From Deinococcales bacterium (lineage in GTDB: Bacteria > Deinococcota > Deinococci > Deinococcales > JAAFIG01): DNA of 64,000 bases. The DNA is taken from the NCBI GenBank assembly GCA_013298595.1, contig JAAFIG010000015.1, positions 21,191-85,190 on the forward strand, given 5' to 3'. A program made the position numbers and the translations under genes. Positions 53,661 to 61,605 of this stretch are shown one piece after another. The notes beneath the pieces were generated by a model, which ran no database searches, had not been told where the DNA came from, and was given only the letters and a program-made list of their open reading frames with translations. Within the stretch, counting starts at the first letter, position 1, and each line of letters starts with the position of its first letter.

Positions 53661-54811
53661 AATGTAAGTTGGTCAAATAATTGCAATGGAATGGCTTGTA
53701 TACGGTCATTTATTGGGTATTGGTGTAATCCTGGGTAAACCACGTAAAGAGCATCTAGGTGTAAGTCTTCAAGTGCGATTTGCATGGATTTTGTGACTCG
53801 AGGAGCGTCTATCATTTTGCATTCAATGCCAATGCGTTTACCATTTTTGAAAATTAGTAAATCGAGTTCTGCGCCATTATGGGTTGCCCAAAAATAAACT
53901 TCGTCTGGTTCAATTATTTTGATGATTTGCTCGAGTGCAAAACCTTCCCAAGAGGCACCAGTTTTGGGATGTGTTTGTAAATCAGCTTCGGTGTGTATAC
54001 CCAGTAAATAGTGAAGTAATCCTGTATCGGAAAAATAAAGTTTTGGGTGTTTAACCTGACGTTTTGCCAGATTTTCAAACCAAGGTTGAAGTTGCCGAAT
54101 CATAAAAGTTTGGGTTAACGAATCGAGATAGCGGCGAACTGTACTTTCGTTGCTACCCATCGTTCGAGCAGGGTCTGCCGCGTTCCAGATTTGTCCGTGA
54201 TAATGCGCCAGCATTGTCCAGAAGCGCAACATTGCTGGGGCTGGCACATTGATTCCAAGTTGTGATAAATCTTGTTCAACAAAACGATTGATCGCATTTC
54301 TGCGCCATTGGTTGCTGTTCTCTTCAGTAGCGGCAGTAAAAGAATTTGGGTAACCTCCACGTCGCCAAAGGGTTTGTAAATTCTCGATACCGACTTCCTC
54401 GAGTCCAAAACCACGAATTTCAATCACTTCAATTCTGCCAAATAAGGATTCGCTGCTTTGTTGCAATAATTTTGGTGAAGCACTGCCAAGTATCAGGAAT
54501 TGTCCAAAATCAGGTTTTTGATCCATCAGTACGCGTAGCACAGGAAATAAATTGGGTGCAAGTTGAACTTCGTCAATAACAACTAAACCCTTGAGTGGTT
54601 CAAGAGCGGTCATTGGTTCGCTCAGTCTGGCACGTGAAACTGGATTCTCGAGATCAAAATAATTTGCATGCGTAAACGGTAGGAATTGACGGGCTAATGT
54701 GGTCTTGCCAACCTGACGAGGTCCGACTAAGGCAACGCTTTTACTGCGGCTCAGTGCTTTTTGAATTTGCTGAATGATTTTGTCTCGAGTGACCATAATA
54801 GATTTTACCAT
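53657..54811 (-). CDS. AAA ATPase with DUF4143 (AAA_14 family)
   Basis: This 384-residue ATPase has Walker A VALVGPRQVGKTTLARQF (about 29-46), Walker B LVVIDEVQLAPNLF, sensor FLILGSASPKLLQ, and a C-terminal DUF4143 domain with YFSDTGLLHYLLGI and an endonuclease-like AELDLLIFKNGKRIGIECKM (PD-(D/E)XK style). The family is widespread and of uncertain role, often mobile. The start may be 54811, which lies inside a 45-base palindrome, or the ATG at 54796. Confidence 0.88.
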   Translation of the reverse strand: MVKSIMVTRDKIIQQIQKALSRSKSVALVGPRQVGKTTLARQFLPFTHANYFDLENPVSRARLSEPMTALEPLKGLVVIDEVQLAPNLFPVLRVLMDQKPDFGQFLILGSASPKLLQQSSESLFGRIEVIEIRGFGLEEVGIENLQTLWRRGGYPNSFTAATEENSNQWRRNAINRFVEQDLSQLGINVPAPAMLRFWTMLAHYHGQIWNAADPARTMGSNESTVRRYLDSLTQTFMIRQLQPWFENLAKRQVKHPKLYFSDTGLLHYLLGIHTEADLQTHPKTGASWEGFALEQIIKIIEPDEVYFWATHNGAELDLLIFKNGKRIGIECKMIDAPRVTKSMQIALEDLHLDALYVVYPGLHQYPINDRIQAIPLQLFDQLTF

Positions 54812-54848
54812 GAAATTCCCGTATACGATACGGGAATTTCATGGTAAA
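54804..54848. repeat. 45-base near-perfect palindrome, copy 1 of a repeat pair
   Basis: Arms of 21 bases flank ACG; each arm carries CCATGAAATTCCCGTAT or its complement. It shares its core with 55372-55414. The start codon of the AAA ATPase gene lies in it. Confidence 0.85.
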
Positions 54849-54946
54849 TATAGAAGAATAAGTAATTTGGGGATAAATTTAAGCAAAATTGCTTATTCTC
54901 CTACTAAGCACATACCAACACAGAGCATGCAAGAGAGTCGCGGTAA

Positions 54947-55306
54947 TCAGTTTTGGGCAACGTGGTAGGACTTGTTGCTGATTTTCCATCCTTGCTCGAG
55001 CTTATGCAGTGCAAAAACATCGGTGAACGTGGTTGCACCATGTACCAAGGTTGCCACAGCAATGGCTACTGAGCCAAAAATATCTACGCGGTCTAATGTG
55101 CGCTGCCGCTCGAGTTCATCAGCGGCAGGGTTGCCACTAAATAACGCGCAGTATTCCTCAAAAGACCATGATGCGAATTGTCCTTGCCGAATCCCTTCAA
55201 CTCGAGCCGATGGCAGAAATGCCAGGCGCATATGGCTGGCATCGCCTGTTGCATGACCTTGGAAGTAGTGTTTGATGGTGCTTTCAATTTGTTCGTGATC
55301 GCTCAT
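54947..55306 (-). CDS. SnoaL/NTF2-like protein
   Basis: This 119-residue protein has the cone-shaped NTF2-like fold pattern: IESTIKHYFQGHATGDASHMRLAFLPSARV, then WSFEEYCALFSG, and the beta-rich end AIAVATLVHGATTFTDVFALHKLEQGWKISNKSYHV. It resembles lumazine-binding/nuclear transport factor 2-like proteins. A TAAACT box 5 bases upstream fixes the ATG at 55306. Palindromic repeats lie on both sides of it. Confidence 0.82.
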   Translation of the reverse strand: MSDHEQIESTIKHYFQGHATGDASHMRLAFLPSARVEGIRQGQFASWSFEEYCALFSGNPAADELERQRTLDRVDIFGSVAIAVATLVHGATTFTDVFALHKLEQGWKISNKSYHVAQN

Positions 55307-55311
55307 GGCAT

Positions 55312-55317
55312 AGTTTA
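55312..55317 (-). promoter_or_regulatory. -10 element TAAACT of the NTF2-like gene
   Basis: On the minus strand TAAACT is followed by 5 bases and the ATG at 55306. The upstream in-frame start at 55378 lies in the palindrome and is not used. Confidence 0.55.
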
Positions 55318-55371
55318 CCCTACGAAGTTTTAGGGTTTCGGTCTCGAGTAAAACCAAAAACGAAATCCTTG

Positions 55372-55414
55372 TTTCCATGAAATTCCCGCATGGTATGCGG
55401 GAATTTCATGGAAA
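55372..55414. repeat. 43-base palindrome, copy 2 of the repeat pair
   Basis: Arms of 20 bases flank GGT. The arm core CCATGAAATTCCCGCAT differs from copy 1 by one base that is changed in both arms, so pairing is kept. Confidence 0.85.
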
Positions 55415-55485
55415 AATACCAAATCAGAGCAAACCTGTACATTTTGGTGAATTAGAAATTCGTGCTAATTTACTGCTGTTAAATC

Positions 55486-56097
55486 ATGATAACCATCGAA
55501 GCCGAAGACCAATACGCCATTGTTTCTGGGAACACCACCTTGATTGAACTCGAGGATGCGTTGCCGCATGGCTTACAGTACCGTGCGCCACGCCTTGCTA
55601 TGACTCTCGAGGATTGGTTGCTGAGTGGTGGTGTTGGTTTGCTCGAGATGCCACCTGTGCGTAAGGATGTGCTTGGTCTCGAGTACGTTGCGGCGCATGG
55701 CAGTGTCAGTGTTGGTGGTAAAGTGGTCAAGAATGTCGCAGGGTACGATGCTGTGCGGCTTGTTATTGCTTCGGATGCCAGTCTCGAGCGGCGAGTACGC
55801 ATTGAAAAAGCCACGTTGCGTTTGCGTCCCCGAGTGCCTGTGACGCGTCTCGAGCAACGTGTGCAAGGAACTGGGTTTGCAGTGCTACGTGAATTGGGTG
55901 CAGCATACGCTGTTGCCTATAAGCAAAACGAACATTGGTTGTTACGGGCTGAATTCTGGGGAACAGCTCCTCATTGGGGCGAAGTAGTCTCGACGGATTT
56001 ACCAGCCAATCTCGAGTTACACGATGCACTTGGGATTTTCCCACGGGCTAAGCGAGTACTGTCTGGTTTAGAAGCTCGAGTATTAAATGCGCTCTGA
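55486..56097 (+). CDS. Short FAD-binding protein, GlcE-like
   Basis: This 203-residue protein resembles the glycolate oxidase GlcE subunit, a shortened relative of GlcD. Features are ALPHGLQYRAPRLAMTLEDWLLSGGVGL, LEYVAAHGSVSVGGKVVKNVAGYDAVRLVIAS and a beta-rich C-terminal half. The usual N-terminal FAD_binding_4 stretch is partly missing. It could partner GlcD, encoded 6 kb away, but no GlcF is visible. Confidence 0.7.
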   Translation: MITIEAEDQYAIVSGNTTLIELEDALPHGLQYRAPRLAMTLEDWLLSGGVGLLEMPPVRKDVLGLEYVAAHGSVSVGGKVVKNVAGYDAVRLVIASDASLERRVRIEKATLRLRPRVPVTRLEQRVQGTGFAVLRELGAAYAVAYKQNEHWLLRAEFWGTAPHWGEVVSTDLPANLELHDALGIFPRAKRVLSGLEARVLNAL

Positions 56098-56098
56098 G

Positions 56099-56845
56099 TT
56101 ATTTTAATAATTTGCTGGCAGCTTCAAACCATTGGCGTTGCTGCGCTCGGTATTGTGGTGTGGCTCGTTTTTGGTTGCGCTCGAGTTCTTTAATCACACT
56201 TTGGGCTTCTTCGAGTTTTTCTTGGGCTACTAAGTTAGCAGCTAAGCGGTAGCGTGGTTCTTCGTTGCTAATGCCAAGTGCGGCACGGTACAGCGTTTCG
56301 GCTTCTGCGTATTCTTGGCGGCTCTCGAGGATACGTCCAAGCAATACTCGGCTGACTCCTCGTAATTCTTCTGGGGCGTTGCCTAGTAATTCTCGCAGTA
56401 ATACTTCGGCATCTGAGTATTTACCAAGGGCAAATTTAACTGTGGCAAAATCGTAAGTGATATGTGGGTCGTTACGATAAATACCTTGATGGGTTTTCTC
56501 GAGTAAGCTCTCGGCTTTCTCGAGTTGCCCTGAATCTCGGTATGCAATGGCAAGAGCAACTCGGTTCTGGGCGGTATCTACGTCCTCGAGTTGCTTTTCT
56601 AAATCCCTGACTTTCATCCCTGTGGGCTTAAAACCCTCGAGCGCCGCGCCAACATTAGCACGACGCATATCGGGTAGCACATTTGAAACAAAGTAAAAAA
56701 ACGCACCAAGGTACGGGATAAATAGAATAATAAAGAACCAGTAAATATCTGCTCGACGTGTGACAGCATGAATCAAACTAATTAGTGTGATGGCACCTGC
56801 AATGAAACCCAGTGGACTCGAGAAGAAATTTTGTAAAATACCCAT
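56099..56845 (-). CDS. Membrane-anchored tetratricopeptide-repeat protein
   Basis: This 248-residue protein has two N-terminal membrane helices (LGFIAGAITLISLIHAV and YWFFIILFIPYLGAFFYFV) of the PLDc_N-like type, then a short linker and about four TPRs (about 85-235): VALAIAYRDSGQLEKAESLL, ITYDFATVKFALGKYSDAEVLL, VLLGRILESRQEYAEAETLY and YRLAANLVAQEKLEEAQSVI. It is probably a scaffold in the inner membrane. A TAGACT box lies 5 bases before the ATG. Confidence 0.85.
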   Translation of the reverse strand: MGILQNFFSSPLGFIAGAITLISLIHAVTRRADIYWFFIILFIPYLGAFFYFVSNVLPDMRRANVGAALEGFKPTGMKVRDLEKQLEDVDTAQNRVALAIAYRDSGQLEKAESLLEKTHQGIYRNDPHITYDFATVKFALGKYSDAEVLLRELLGNAPEELRGVSRVLLGRILESRQEYAEAETLYRAALGISNEEPRYRLAANLVAQEKLEEAQSVIKELERNQKRATPQYRAQQRQWFEAASKLLK

Positions 56846-56853
56846 ACGCTAGT

Positions 56854-58089
56854 CTACGGTAATGGGAATCTCGAGGCAAAGGCTTTGACCTCGGCTCGTA
56901 TGGTTTCAGCATCCTCGCCACGCAACGTGCGATCTATCAAATCGGCAACGGTTGCCATATCAGACTCGAGCATTCCTCGAGTGGTAATGGCTGGTGTACC
57001 AATACGAATACCGCCACCGTGCATGATTTTTTCGGTATCAAAAGGCAAAGTACTTTTGGAAATGGTGATATGGGCTGCGTCGAGCATACGGCTGGCTTTG
57101 GTACCATTTAAGCCCAATGGTCGGATGTCCAAAACAAATAAGTGATTGTCTGTGCCATCCGATAAAATTTTGTACCCTTTGGCTTGAAAAGCTGCCACCA
57201 TCGCTTGGGCATTTTTAATAATTTGGGCACTGTACGTTTTAAATTCTGGACGTAATGCTTCGGCAAAAGCAATGGCTTTACCTGCAATCACATGCTCGAG
57301 TGGACCACCTTGGGTACCAGGGAAAATCGCTCGGTCTACCAATGCTGCGACCTCGAGATCGTTGGATAAAATAATGCCGCTGCGTGGACCGCGCAAGGTT
57401 TTATGGGTGGTACTGGTAACAACATGTGCGTGTGGCACTGGACTTGGGTGCACACCCGCTGCAACCAAACCAGCAATATGGGCAATATCTGCCATCAAGT
57501 ATGCACCAACTTCATCGGCAATGGCTCGGAAAGCAGCAAAATCGAGGGTTCTCGAGTAGGCACTAGCTCCGCAAATAATCATTTTTGGTTTATGCTCGAG
57601 TGCTGCCGCCCGAACGTCTTCCATGTGTAAACGCTCATCGGCTTCGCGGATACCATAAGTCATCATTTTGTAATTAATACCCGAAAAATTGACTGGGCTA
57701 CCGTGGGTTAAATGCCCACCATGACTTAAATTCATGCCCATAACCGTATCGCCTGGTTTAAGTAGTGCACTGTAAACTGCAATATTGGCACTCGAGCCTG
57801 AGTGTGGTTGCACATTTGCCCAAGCTGCACCAAATAATTCTTTGGCTCGATCAATTGCCAGTTGCTCGACCTGATCTACAACTTCGCAACCACCGTACCA
57901 ACGCTTACCAGGGTAACCTTCGGCGTATTTATTGGTTAAAACACTACCAACCGCTTGGCGCACCGCTGCACTGGTAAAATTTTCTGAAGCAATCAACTCG
58001 AGTCCATCGCGTTGTCGCGCATGTTCAAGGTCAATTAAGTCAAAAATTGGGTCGTGGGTTTGTGTTGGCTTTTCGAGGGTTTGCGTCAT
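56854..58089 (-). CDS. glyA: Serine hydroxymethyltransferase
   Basis: This 411-residue PLP enzyme interconverts serine and glycine and feeds the folate one-carbon pool. It contains [58 protein letters not shown], and the PLP lysine in [13 protein letters not shown]. The C-terminal part is complete ([14 protein letters not shown]). TACACT lies 6 bases before the ATG. It lies just upstream of the TPR gene on the same strand, with 8 bases between, although that gene has its own box. Confidence 0.97.
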   Translation of the reverse strand: MTQTLEKPTQTHDPIFDLIDLEHARQRDGLELIASENFTSAAVRQAVGSVLTNKYAEGYPGKRWYGGCEVVDQVEQLAIDRAKELFGAAWANVQPHSGSSANIAVYSALLKPGDTVMGMNLSHGGHLTHGSPVNFSGINYKMMTYGIREADERLHMEDVRAAALEHKPKMIICGASAYSRTLDFAAFRAIADEVGAYLMADIAHIAGLVAAGVHPSPVPHAHVVTSTTHKTLRGPRSGIILSNDLEVAALVDRAIFPGTQGGPLEHVIAGKAIAFAEALRPEFKTYSAQIIKNAQAMVAAFQAKGYKILSDGTDNHLFVLDIRPLGLNGTKASRMLDAAHITISKSTLPFDTEKIMHGGGIRIGTPAITTRGMLESDMATVADLIDRTLRGEDAETIRAEVKAFASRFPLP

Positions 58090-58095
58090 GGTAGG

Positions 58096-58101
58096 AGTGT
58101 A
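58096..58101 (-). promoter_or_regulatory. -10 element TACACT of glyA
   Basis: On the minus strand TACACT is followed by 6 bases (CCTACC) and the ATG at 58089. Confidence 0.6.
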
Positions 58102-58161
58102 ACACCCGGCTCACTCGAGGGGTAGATTCAACTGCCTAGACTGGGTGCAAATAAGCATGAG

Positions 58162-58950
58162 CTATCGTAATTTTGCAGTTTCTAAACGCTCGAGTAAGGC
58201 TTCTAGTGCTTTGATATGCACCTTATAAGAGCCTCGAGTTCCTTCTAACCAGCCTTGTTCACGCCATGCACTCAGGGCAGTGGTGGCACTGACTCTCGTT
58301 GTGCCTGCAATAGCACCCAGTTCATCTTGACGTAAATCCAGATTCAATGCATAGATATGATCCGAAACCGATGTACCAAAGCGCTTGGTCAGCAGTATTA
58401 AACTTGCGGCTAATCGTGCTTCGGCAGGTAAACTCGAGCGTTGCAACTCGAGTTCTAAGGTGCGGTTGCGCTCAGATAAAACCGTAGCAAAAGCCAGTGC
58501 AACATTGGGAACACTTTGTGCCACCATTAAAAACTGGTCTCGAGAAATTGGACAGGCAATCACGTTTTGGCTAAGACAAATCGCGTCCGAAAGCCGTTTA
58601 ACATGGTTAGTCAGAAACGATTCGCCAAAAAAATCATCGGGACCACACACTGCTACCACCCGTTCGTTGGGCAAAGCAACTTTGACATGACCTTCGAGCA
58701 GAATAAAAAGCGTGTCGGCATTGTCGCCGTTGCGGTAAATAAATTCACCTTTACGATAAGGACGCGGCGGACAAATTGTACCCATGATTTTCATATCTGC
58801 GGCGCTGAGTTTAGGACCCCAATTGGTGTTCTGTACCACCCAAGTTTCGGCATTTGCAGACTGGGATTTAGGGATTTTGACTCCCAATACTCGAGCTATT
58901 TGTTGATAAAGTGTTGGTTTTTCCACAATACTTAACTTACCAGTAGTCAT
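58162..58950 (-). CDS. Crp/Fnr-family transcriptional regulator
   Basis: This 262-residue regulator has an N-terminal extension (1-50), a cyclic nucleotide-binding domain (KGEFIYRNGDNADTLFILLEGHVKVAL...CGPDDFFGESFLTN, about 70-140), a long dimer helix (MVAQSVPNVALAFATVLSERNRTLELELQR) and a C-terminal winged helix with LDLRQDELGAIAGTTRVSATTALSAWREQGWL (about 200-235). A TATAAC box lies 5 bases upstream. The conserved Arg of true CRP phosphate binding is not seen in the phosphate cassette, so the signal need not be cAMP. Confidence 0.92.
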   Translation of the reverse strand: MTTGKLSIVEKPTLYQQIARVLGVKIPKSQSANAETWVVQNTNWGPKLSAADMKIMGTICPPRPYRKGEFIYRNGDNADTLFILLEGHVKVALPNERVVAVCGPDDFFGESFLTNHVKRLSDAICLSQNVIACPISRDQFLMVAQSVPNVALAFATVLSERNRTLELELQRSSLPAEARLAASLILLTKRFGTSVSDHIYALNLDLRQDELGAIAGTTRVSATTALSAWREQGWLEGTRGSYKVHIKALEALLERLETAKLR

Positions 58951-59095
58951 AATTGGTTATACGGATAATTCAAGACTTTTGTTCATTTGTGTTATGCGCT
59001 TGACACAAATAAAAAAAAATTATTGCAGAATGCGATCACTTCGGGTTTTGTCCCGAAAGTCAAATCGCCTTTTCAAGGCACAAGGAGAACCACCC

Positions 59096-59695
59096 ATGAA
59101 AAAAGTAATGTTTGCAAGTGCTGTTGTTGCTCTGACCGTTGCTGCTATCGCCCAAGCCCAAAGTAGCGCTTGGAAAATTGTTGCCGACGAGCGTTTCAGT
59201 GTCATGACGGTCGAGAACAAAACTGATATTGAAAATTTTACGGGTCGTACCAGCAAAATTACGGGCACAATCAACTTTGATGCAGCCGCCAAAACAGGCA
59301 GCGGAACAATCATTGTCGATGGTACAAGTATTGACACAGGCGTAGCCTTGCGAAACGAACACATGAGAAGCGCCGATTGGTTTAATTTTGATAAAGATGG
59401 CATGATTAAATTCGTTGCCAGCAGTGTTCGCAACACCTCAGGTAATAATTACGCAGTGGTCGGTGAATTAACCATGAAAGGTATCACCAAGCGTTTAACC
59501 ACCACCGCTACCCTGAAAATCACCAATGCCAACGAAGTTACCAAAAGCATGGGGTTTGCTGGCAATGTCGCAGCCCTAAGCACCAAATTCAAAGTAAAAC
59601 TCTCAGATTTTGGCGTTAAGCACCCAGCCATTGGCGCAGGGCGAGTCAATGATAGTGTAGAAATTACCTTAGCAGTTGTTGCAACGGACAAATAA
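59096..59695 (+). CDS. YceI-family periplasmic protein
   Basis: This 199-residue exported protein has a signal peptide (VMFASAVVALTVAAIAQAQ) and a YceI-type lipocalin-like barrel: FSVMTVENKTDIENFTGRTSKITGTINFD, LRNEHMRSADWFNFDKDGMIKFVASSV, VGELTMKGITKRL and FKVKLSDFGVKHPAI. Family members bind long-chain isoprenoids such as polyprenyl quinone precursors. AAGGAGAACC precedes the ATG, so the long upstream frame from 58979 is not used. It has no CTCGAG. Confidence 0.93.
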   Translation: MKKVMFASAVVALTVAAIAQAQSSAWKIVADERFSVMTVENKTDIENFTGRTSKITGTINFDAAAKTGSGTIIVDGTSIDTGVALRNEHMRSADWFNFDKDGMIKFVASSVRNTSGNNYAVVGELTMKGITKRLTTTATLKITNANEVTKSMGFAGNVAALSTKFKVKLSDFGVKHPAIGAGRVNDSVEITLAVVATDK

Positions 59696-59698
59696 ATC

Positions 59699-60103
59699 AT
59701 GATCTCGAGACTCCGACCAGTTTTTCTAACATTAGCCATCCTTGGTGTGATTGTGCTAATGGCTAGTTTTATAGTCTCGAGTGTCATCACCCGCAATGCA
59801 GTTCTGGCGCAACGCATTGAAATTCAAGAAGCTGGTGTAGCAGCTTTGTTTGGAGCAGAAAACGAAGTTGGTAAGCCTATTGGCAGCGCGCAAAGCCTAA
59901 TTATTAACGACGAAAAAGCTTTCCTCGAGAAAACAGGTGAAAATGGTTTACGGTACGTCAACGATAAGTACTTAAAAGATAACAATATTTATCCGTTGCA
60001 ACAATTGACTGTAGAGTTTTTTCGTAATGTTATCGCATTTATTGCTGGATTAGGGGCTACTGTGATGTTTGGCTTGTGGCGTTTTGCTAAACCAAAAGCC
60101 TAA
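59699..60103 (+). CDS. Small membrane protein with two transmembrane helices
   Basis: This 134-residue protein has hydrophobic helices at about 8-30 and 110-128. The region between (ITRNAVLAQRIEIQEAGVAALFGAENEVGKPIGSA...) is predicted to be extracytoplasmic and helical. It starts 3 bases after the YceI stop, so the two form one unit that ends at the CTCGAG-stem terminator. I recognise no family. Confidence 0.65.
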   Translation: MISRLRPVFLTLAILGVIVLMASFIVSSVITRNAVLAQRIEIQEAGVAALFGAENEVGKPIGSAQSLIINDEKAFLEKTGENGLRYVNDKYLKDNNIYPLQQLTVEFFRNVIAFIAGLGATVMFGLWRFAKPKA

Positions 60104-60113
60104 GTAGAAACGG

Positions 60114-60145
60114 AATCGTCTCGAGCGGAAACTCGAGACGATTTT
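60114..60145 (+). terminator. CTCGAG-stem terminator after the YceI unit
   Basis: AATCGTCTCGAG pairs with CTCGAGACGATT around CGGAAA and is followed by TTCTTT. Confidence 0.8.
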
Positions 60146-60200
60146 CTTTAACAGTGTCTGGTTTCATTCTCTCAAAATGTTTTCTGTGTAGGCTCAGTCT

Positions 60201-61199
60201 ATGAACCCTCATTTGGTTGTCACTCAGCATCTCGAACAACATCTGATTCCTGCAGCAACTTGGGCTTTTGGGCATGTTGGACAACTCGAGACAGGGTGCA
60301 CAGGGCATTTATGGCACACTGCCGATGCACCACACACAACCCTCGAGACAGTCTTTGATTTAGCCAGTCTGACCAAGGTTTTAGTGACTGTACCACTATT
60401 ATTAAAACTGATTGGCGCAGGCAAACTCGATGCCAATGCGCCATTGCTCGAGGCATTACCCGAGGTGCGTGGTTTGCCACTGGAGACAACCACTGTACTG
60501 CAATTGGTTTCGCATACATCTGGACTCGAGGCATTATCACCACTGAGAACTTGGGGCTTACCTCGAGCTGAAGCACTGCAAAAAGCACTGACCATGTCAA
60601 GACCCAAAACAGGCATTGTTTACAGCGACCAAGGTTTTATTGTTTTAACTTATTTACTCGAGAAGTTATACAACAACACACTGGACATTATTGCCAAACA
60701 AGAACTTTTTACAACACACCAAATTGATCTGACCTATCATGCCAACCCAAACCACTGCGCTGCCACAGAACTCGACTCGAGCGACAAGCTGATTATCGGA
60801 CGTGTCCATGATGAAAATACGGCTGCCATGAATGGTATTTCTGGTCATGCGGGGTTATTCGGCAATATTCTCGAGGTTACAAAATACCTTACTGCCCTGA
60901 TGACAGGACAAATCCTCTCCCCTGCTCTCTTACAAACCATGAACCAAGAGGTGGCTCGAGAAACCAATGATGCTCGAGCCTTTGGTTGGGTCTTACCACA
61001 CGAAAACTGGCTTGGCAGCAACACTGCACCACCAGATACCTTAGGACACACAGGTTTTACAGGCACAGGTATTTGGTTTTCACTCCAAACCATGCAATGC
61101 AATGTGCTCCTGACAAATCGGGTTTGTCCATCCCGAGAAACCCCTAACGATATTGCTGGGTTACGCCGAGCGTTTAACCAAGCAGCTTGGCATACCTAA
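60201..61199 (+). CDS. Beta-lactamase-family (class C-like) serine hydrolase
   Basis: This 332-residue protein has the Ser-x-x-Lys motif in FDLASLTKVLVTVPLL (about 51-66), a Tyr-x-Asp/Asn-like motif YSDQGF, and a C-terminal HTGFTGTG in place of KTG. These are marks of the class C beta-lactamase/DD-peptidase/esterase EstB family. There is no signal peptide, so it is probably a cytoplasmic esterase or peptidase rather than a beta-lactamase. A TAGGCT box lies 6 bases before the ATG. Confidence 0.85.
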   Translation: MNPHLVVTQHLEQHLIPAATWAFGHVGQLETGCTGHLWHTADAPHTTLETVFDLASLTKVLVTVPLLLKLIGAGKLDANAPLLEALPEVRGLPLETTTVLQLVSHTSGLEALSPLRTWGLPRAEALQKALTMSRPKTGIVYSDQGFIVLTYLLEKLYNNTLDIIAKQELFTTHQIDLTYHANPNHCAATELDSSDKLIIGRVHDENTAAMNGISGHAGLFGNILEVTKYLTALMTGQILSPALLQTMNQEVARETNDARAFGWVLPHENWLGSNTAPPDTLGHTGFTGTGIWFSLQTMQCNVLLTNRVCPSRETPNDIAGLRRAFNQAAWHT

Positions 61200-61207
61200 G
61201 TACCTCC

Positions 61208-61409
61208 TTGAAATGTTTTTTGCTAAAACATTTCCGATCAACTGAGTAAAGATAAAGTATCTACCGCTGTAATGAGCGCGAGTAGCCCGCAAGGTGCTAT
61301 TTTACGAGCATCTTGCGAAGCAAGAACAGAATTGCCGCTTTTTGAAAATTCTAAAATGAGCGACCCTGCCCGTGAGGTGCGTCTTAGGGTTAAGAAAAGC
61401 GGTAGATAC
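61208..61409 (+). repeat. Nested-hairpin repeat element, copy 2
   Basis: The end repeat is GTATCTACCGCT / AGCGGTAGATAC (61257-61409), with an adjoining hairpin at about 61208-61234 (GAAATG... / ...CATTTCC). It aligns with copy 1 in opposite orientation and with copy 3. It has two additional segments, ATCTTGCGAAGC and a 37-base piece before the right end. The end repeat differs from copy 1 in bases that are matched in both arms. Confidence 0.8.
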
Positions 61410-61605
61410 TTAAATTTTGTGTGATGTAAACAACTCTGATAATCAAATTCCTCGAGTAGACTCATAACAAGCATGATTGACAGTTAAACCTCGAGTGAAG
61501 ACTGGTTTTTCTCACAAATATTGTGTTTGACATGATTTTTATCAAAAATCAGATTATTCTCAGGTTTAGGCATCTACAATAGTGGTTCACTGGAGGATTC
61601 AAAGC
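61410..61605. other. Non-coding stretch before the secreted protease gene
   Basis: AT-rich, no gene. A TACAAT box lies at 61576-61581 and GGAGG at about 61592-61596, consistent with a short leader and the GTG start at 61606. Confidence 0.45.

Noticed and set aside
61238..61474. 78-codon minus-strand frame in repeat copy 2
   Set aside because: It spans the repeat and differs from the frames in copies 1 and 3, so there is no conserved coding.
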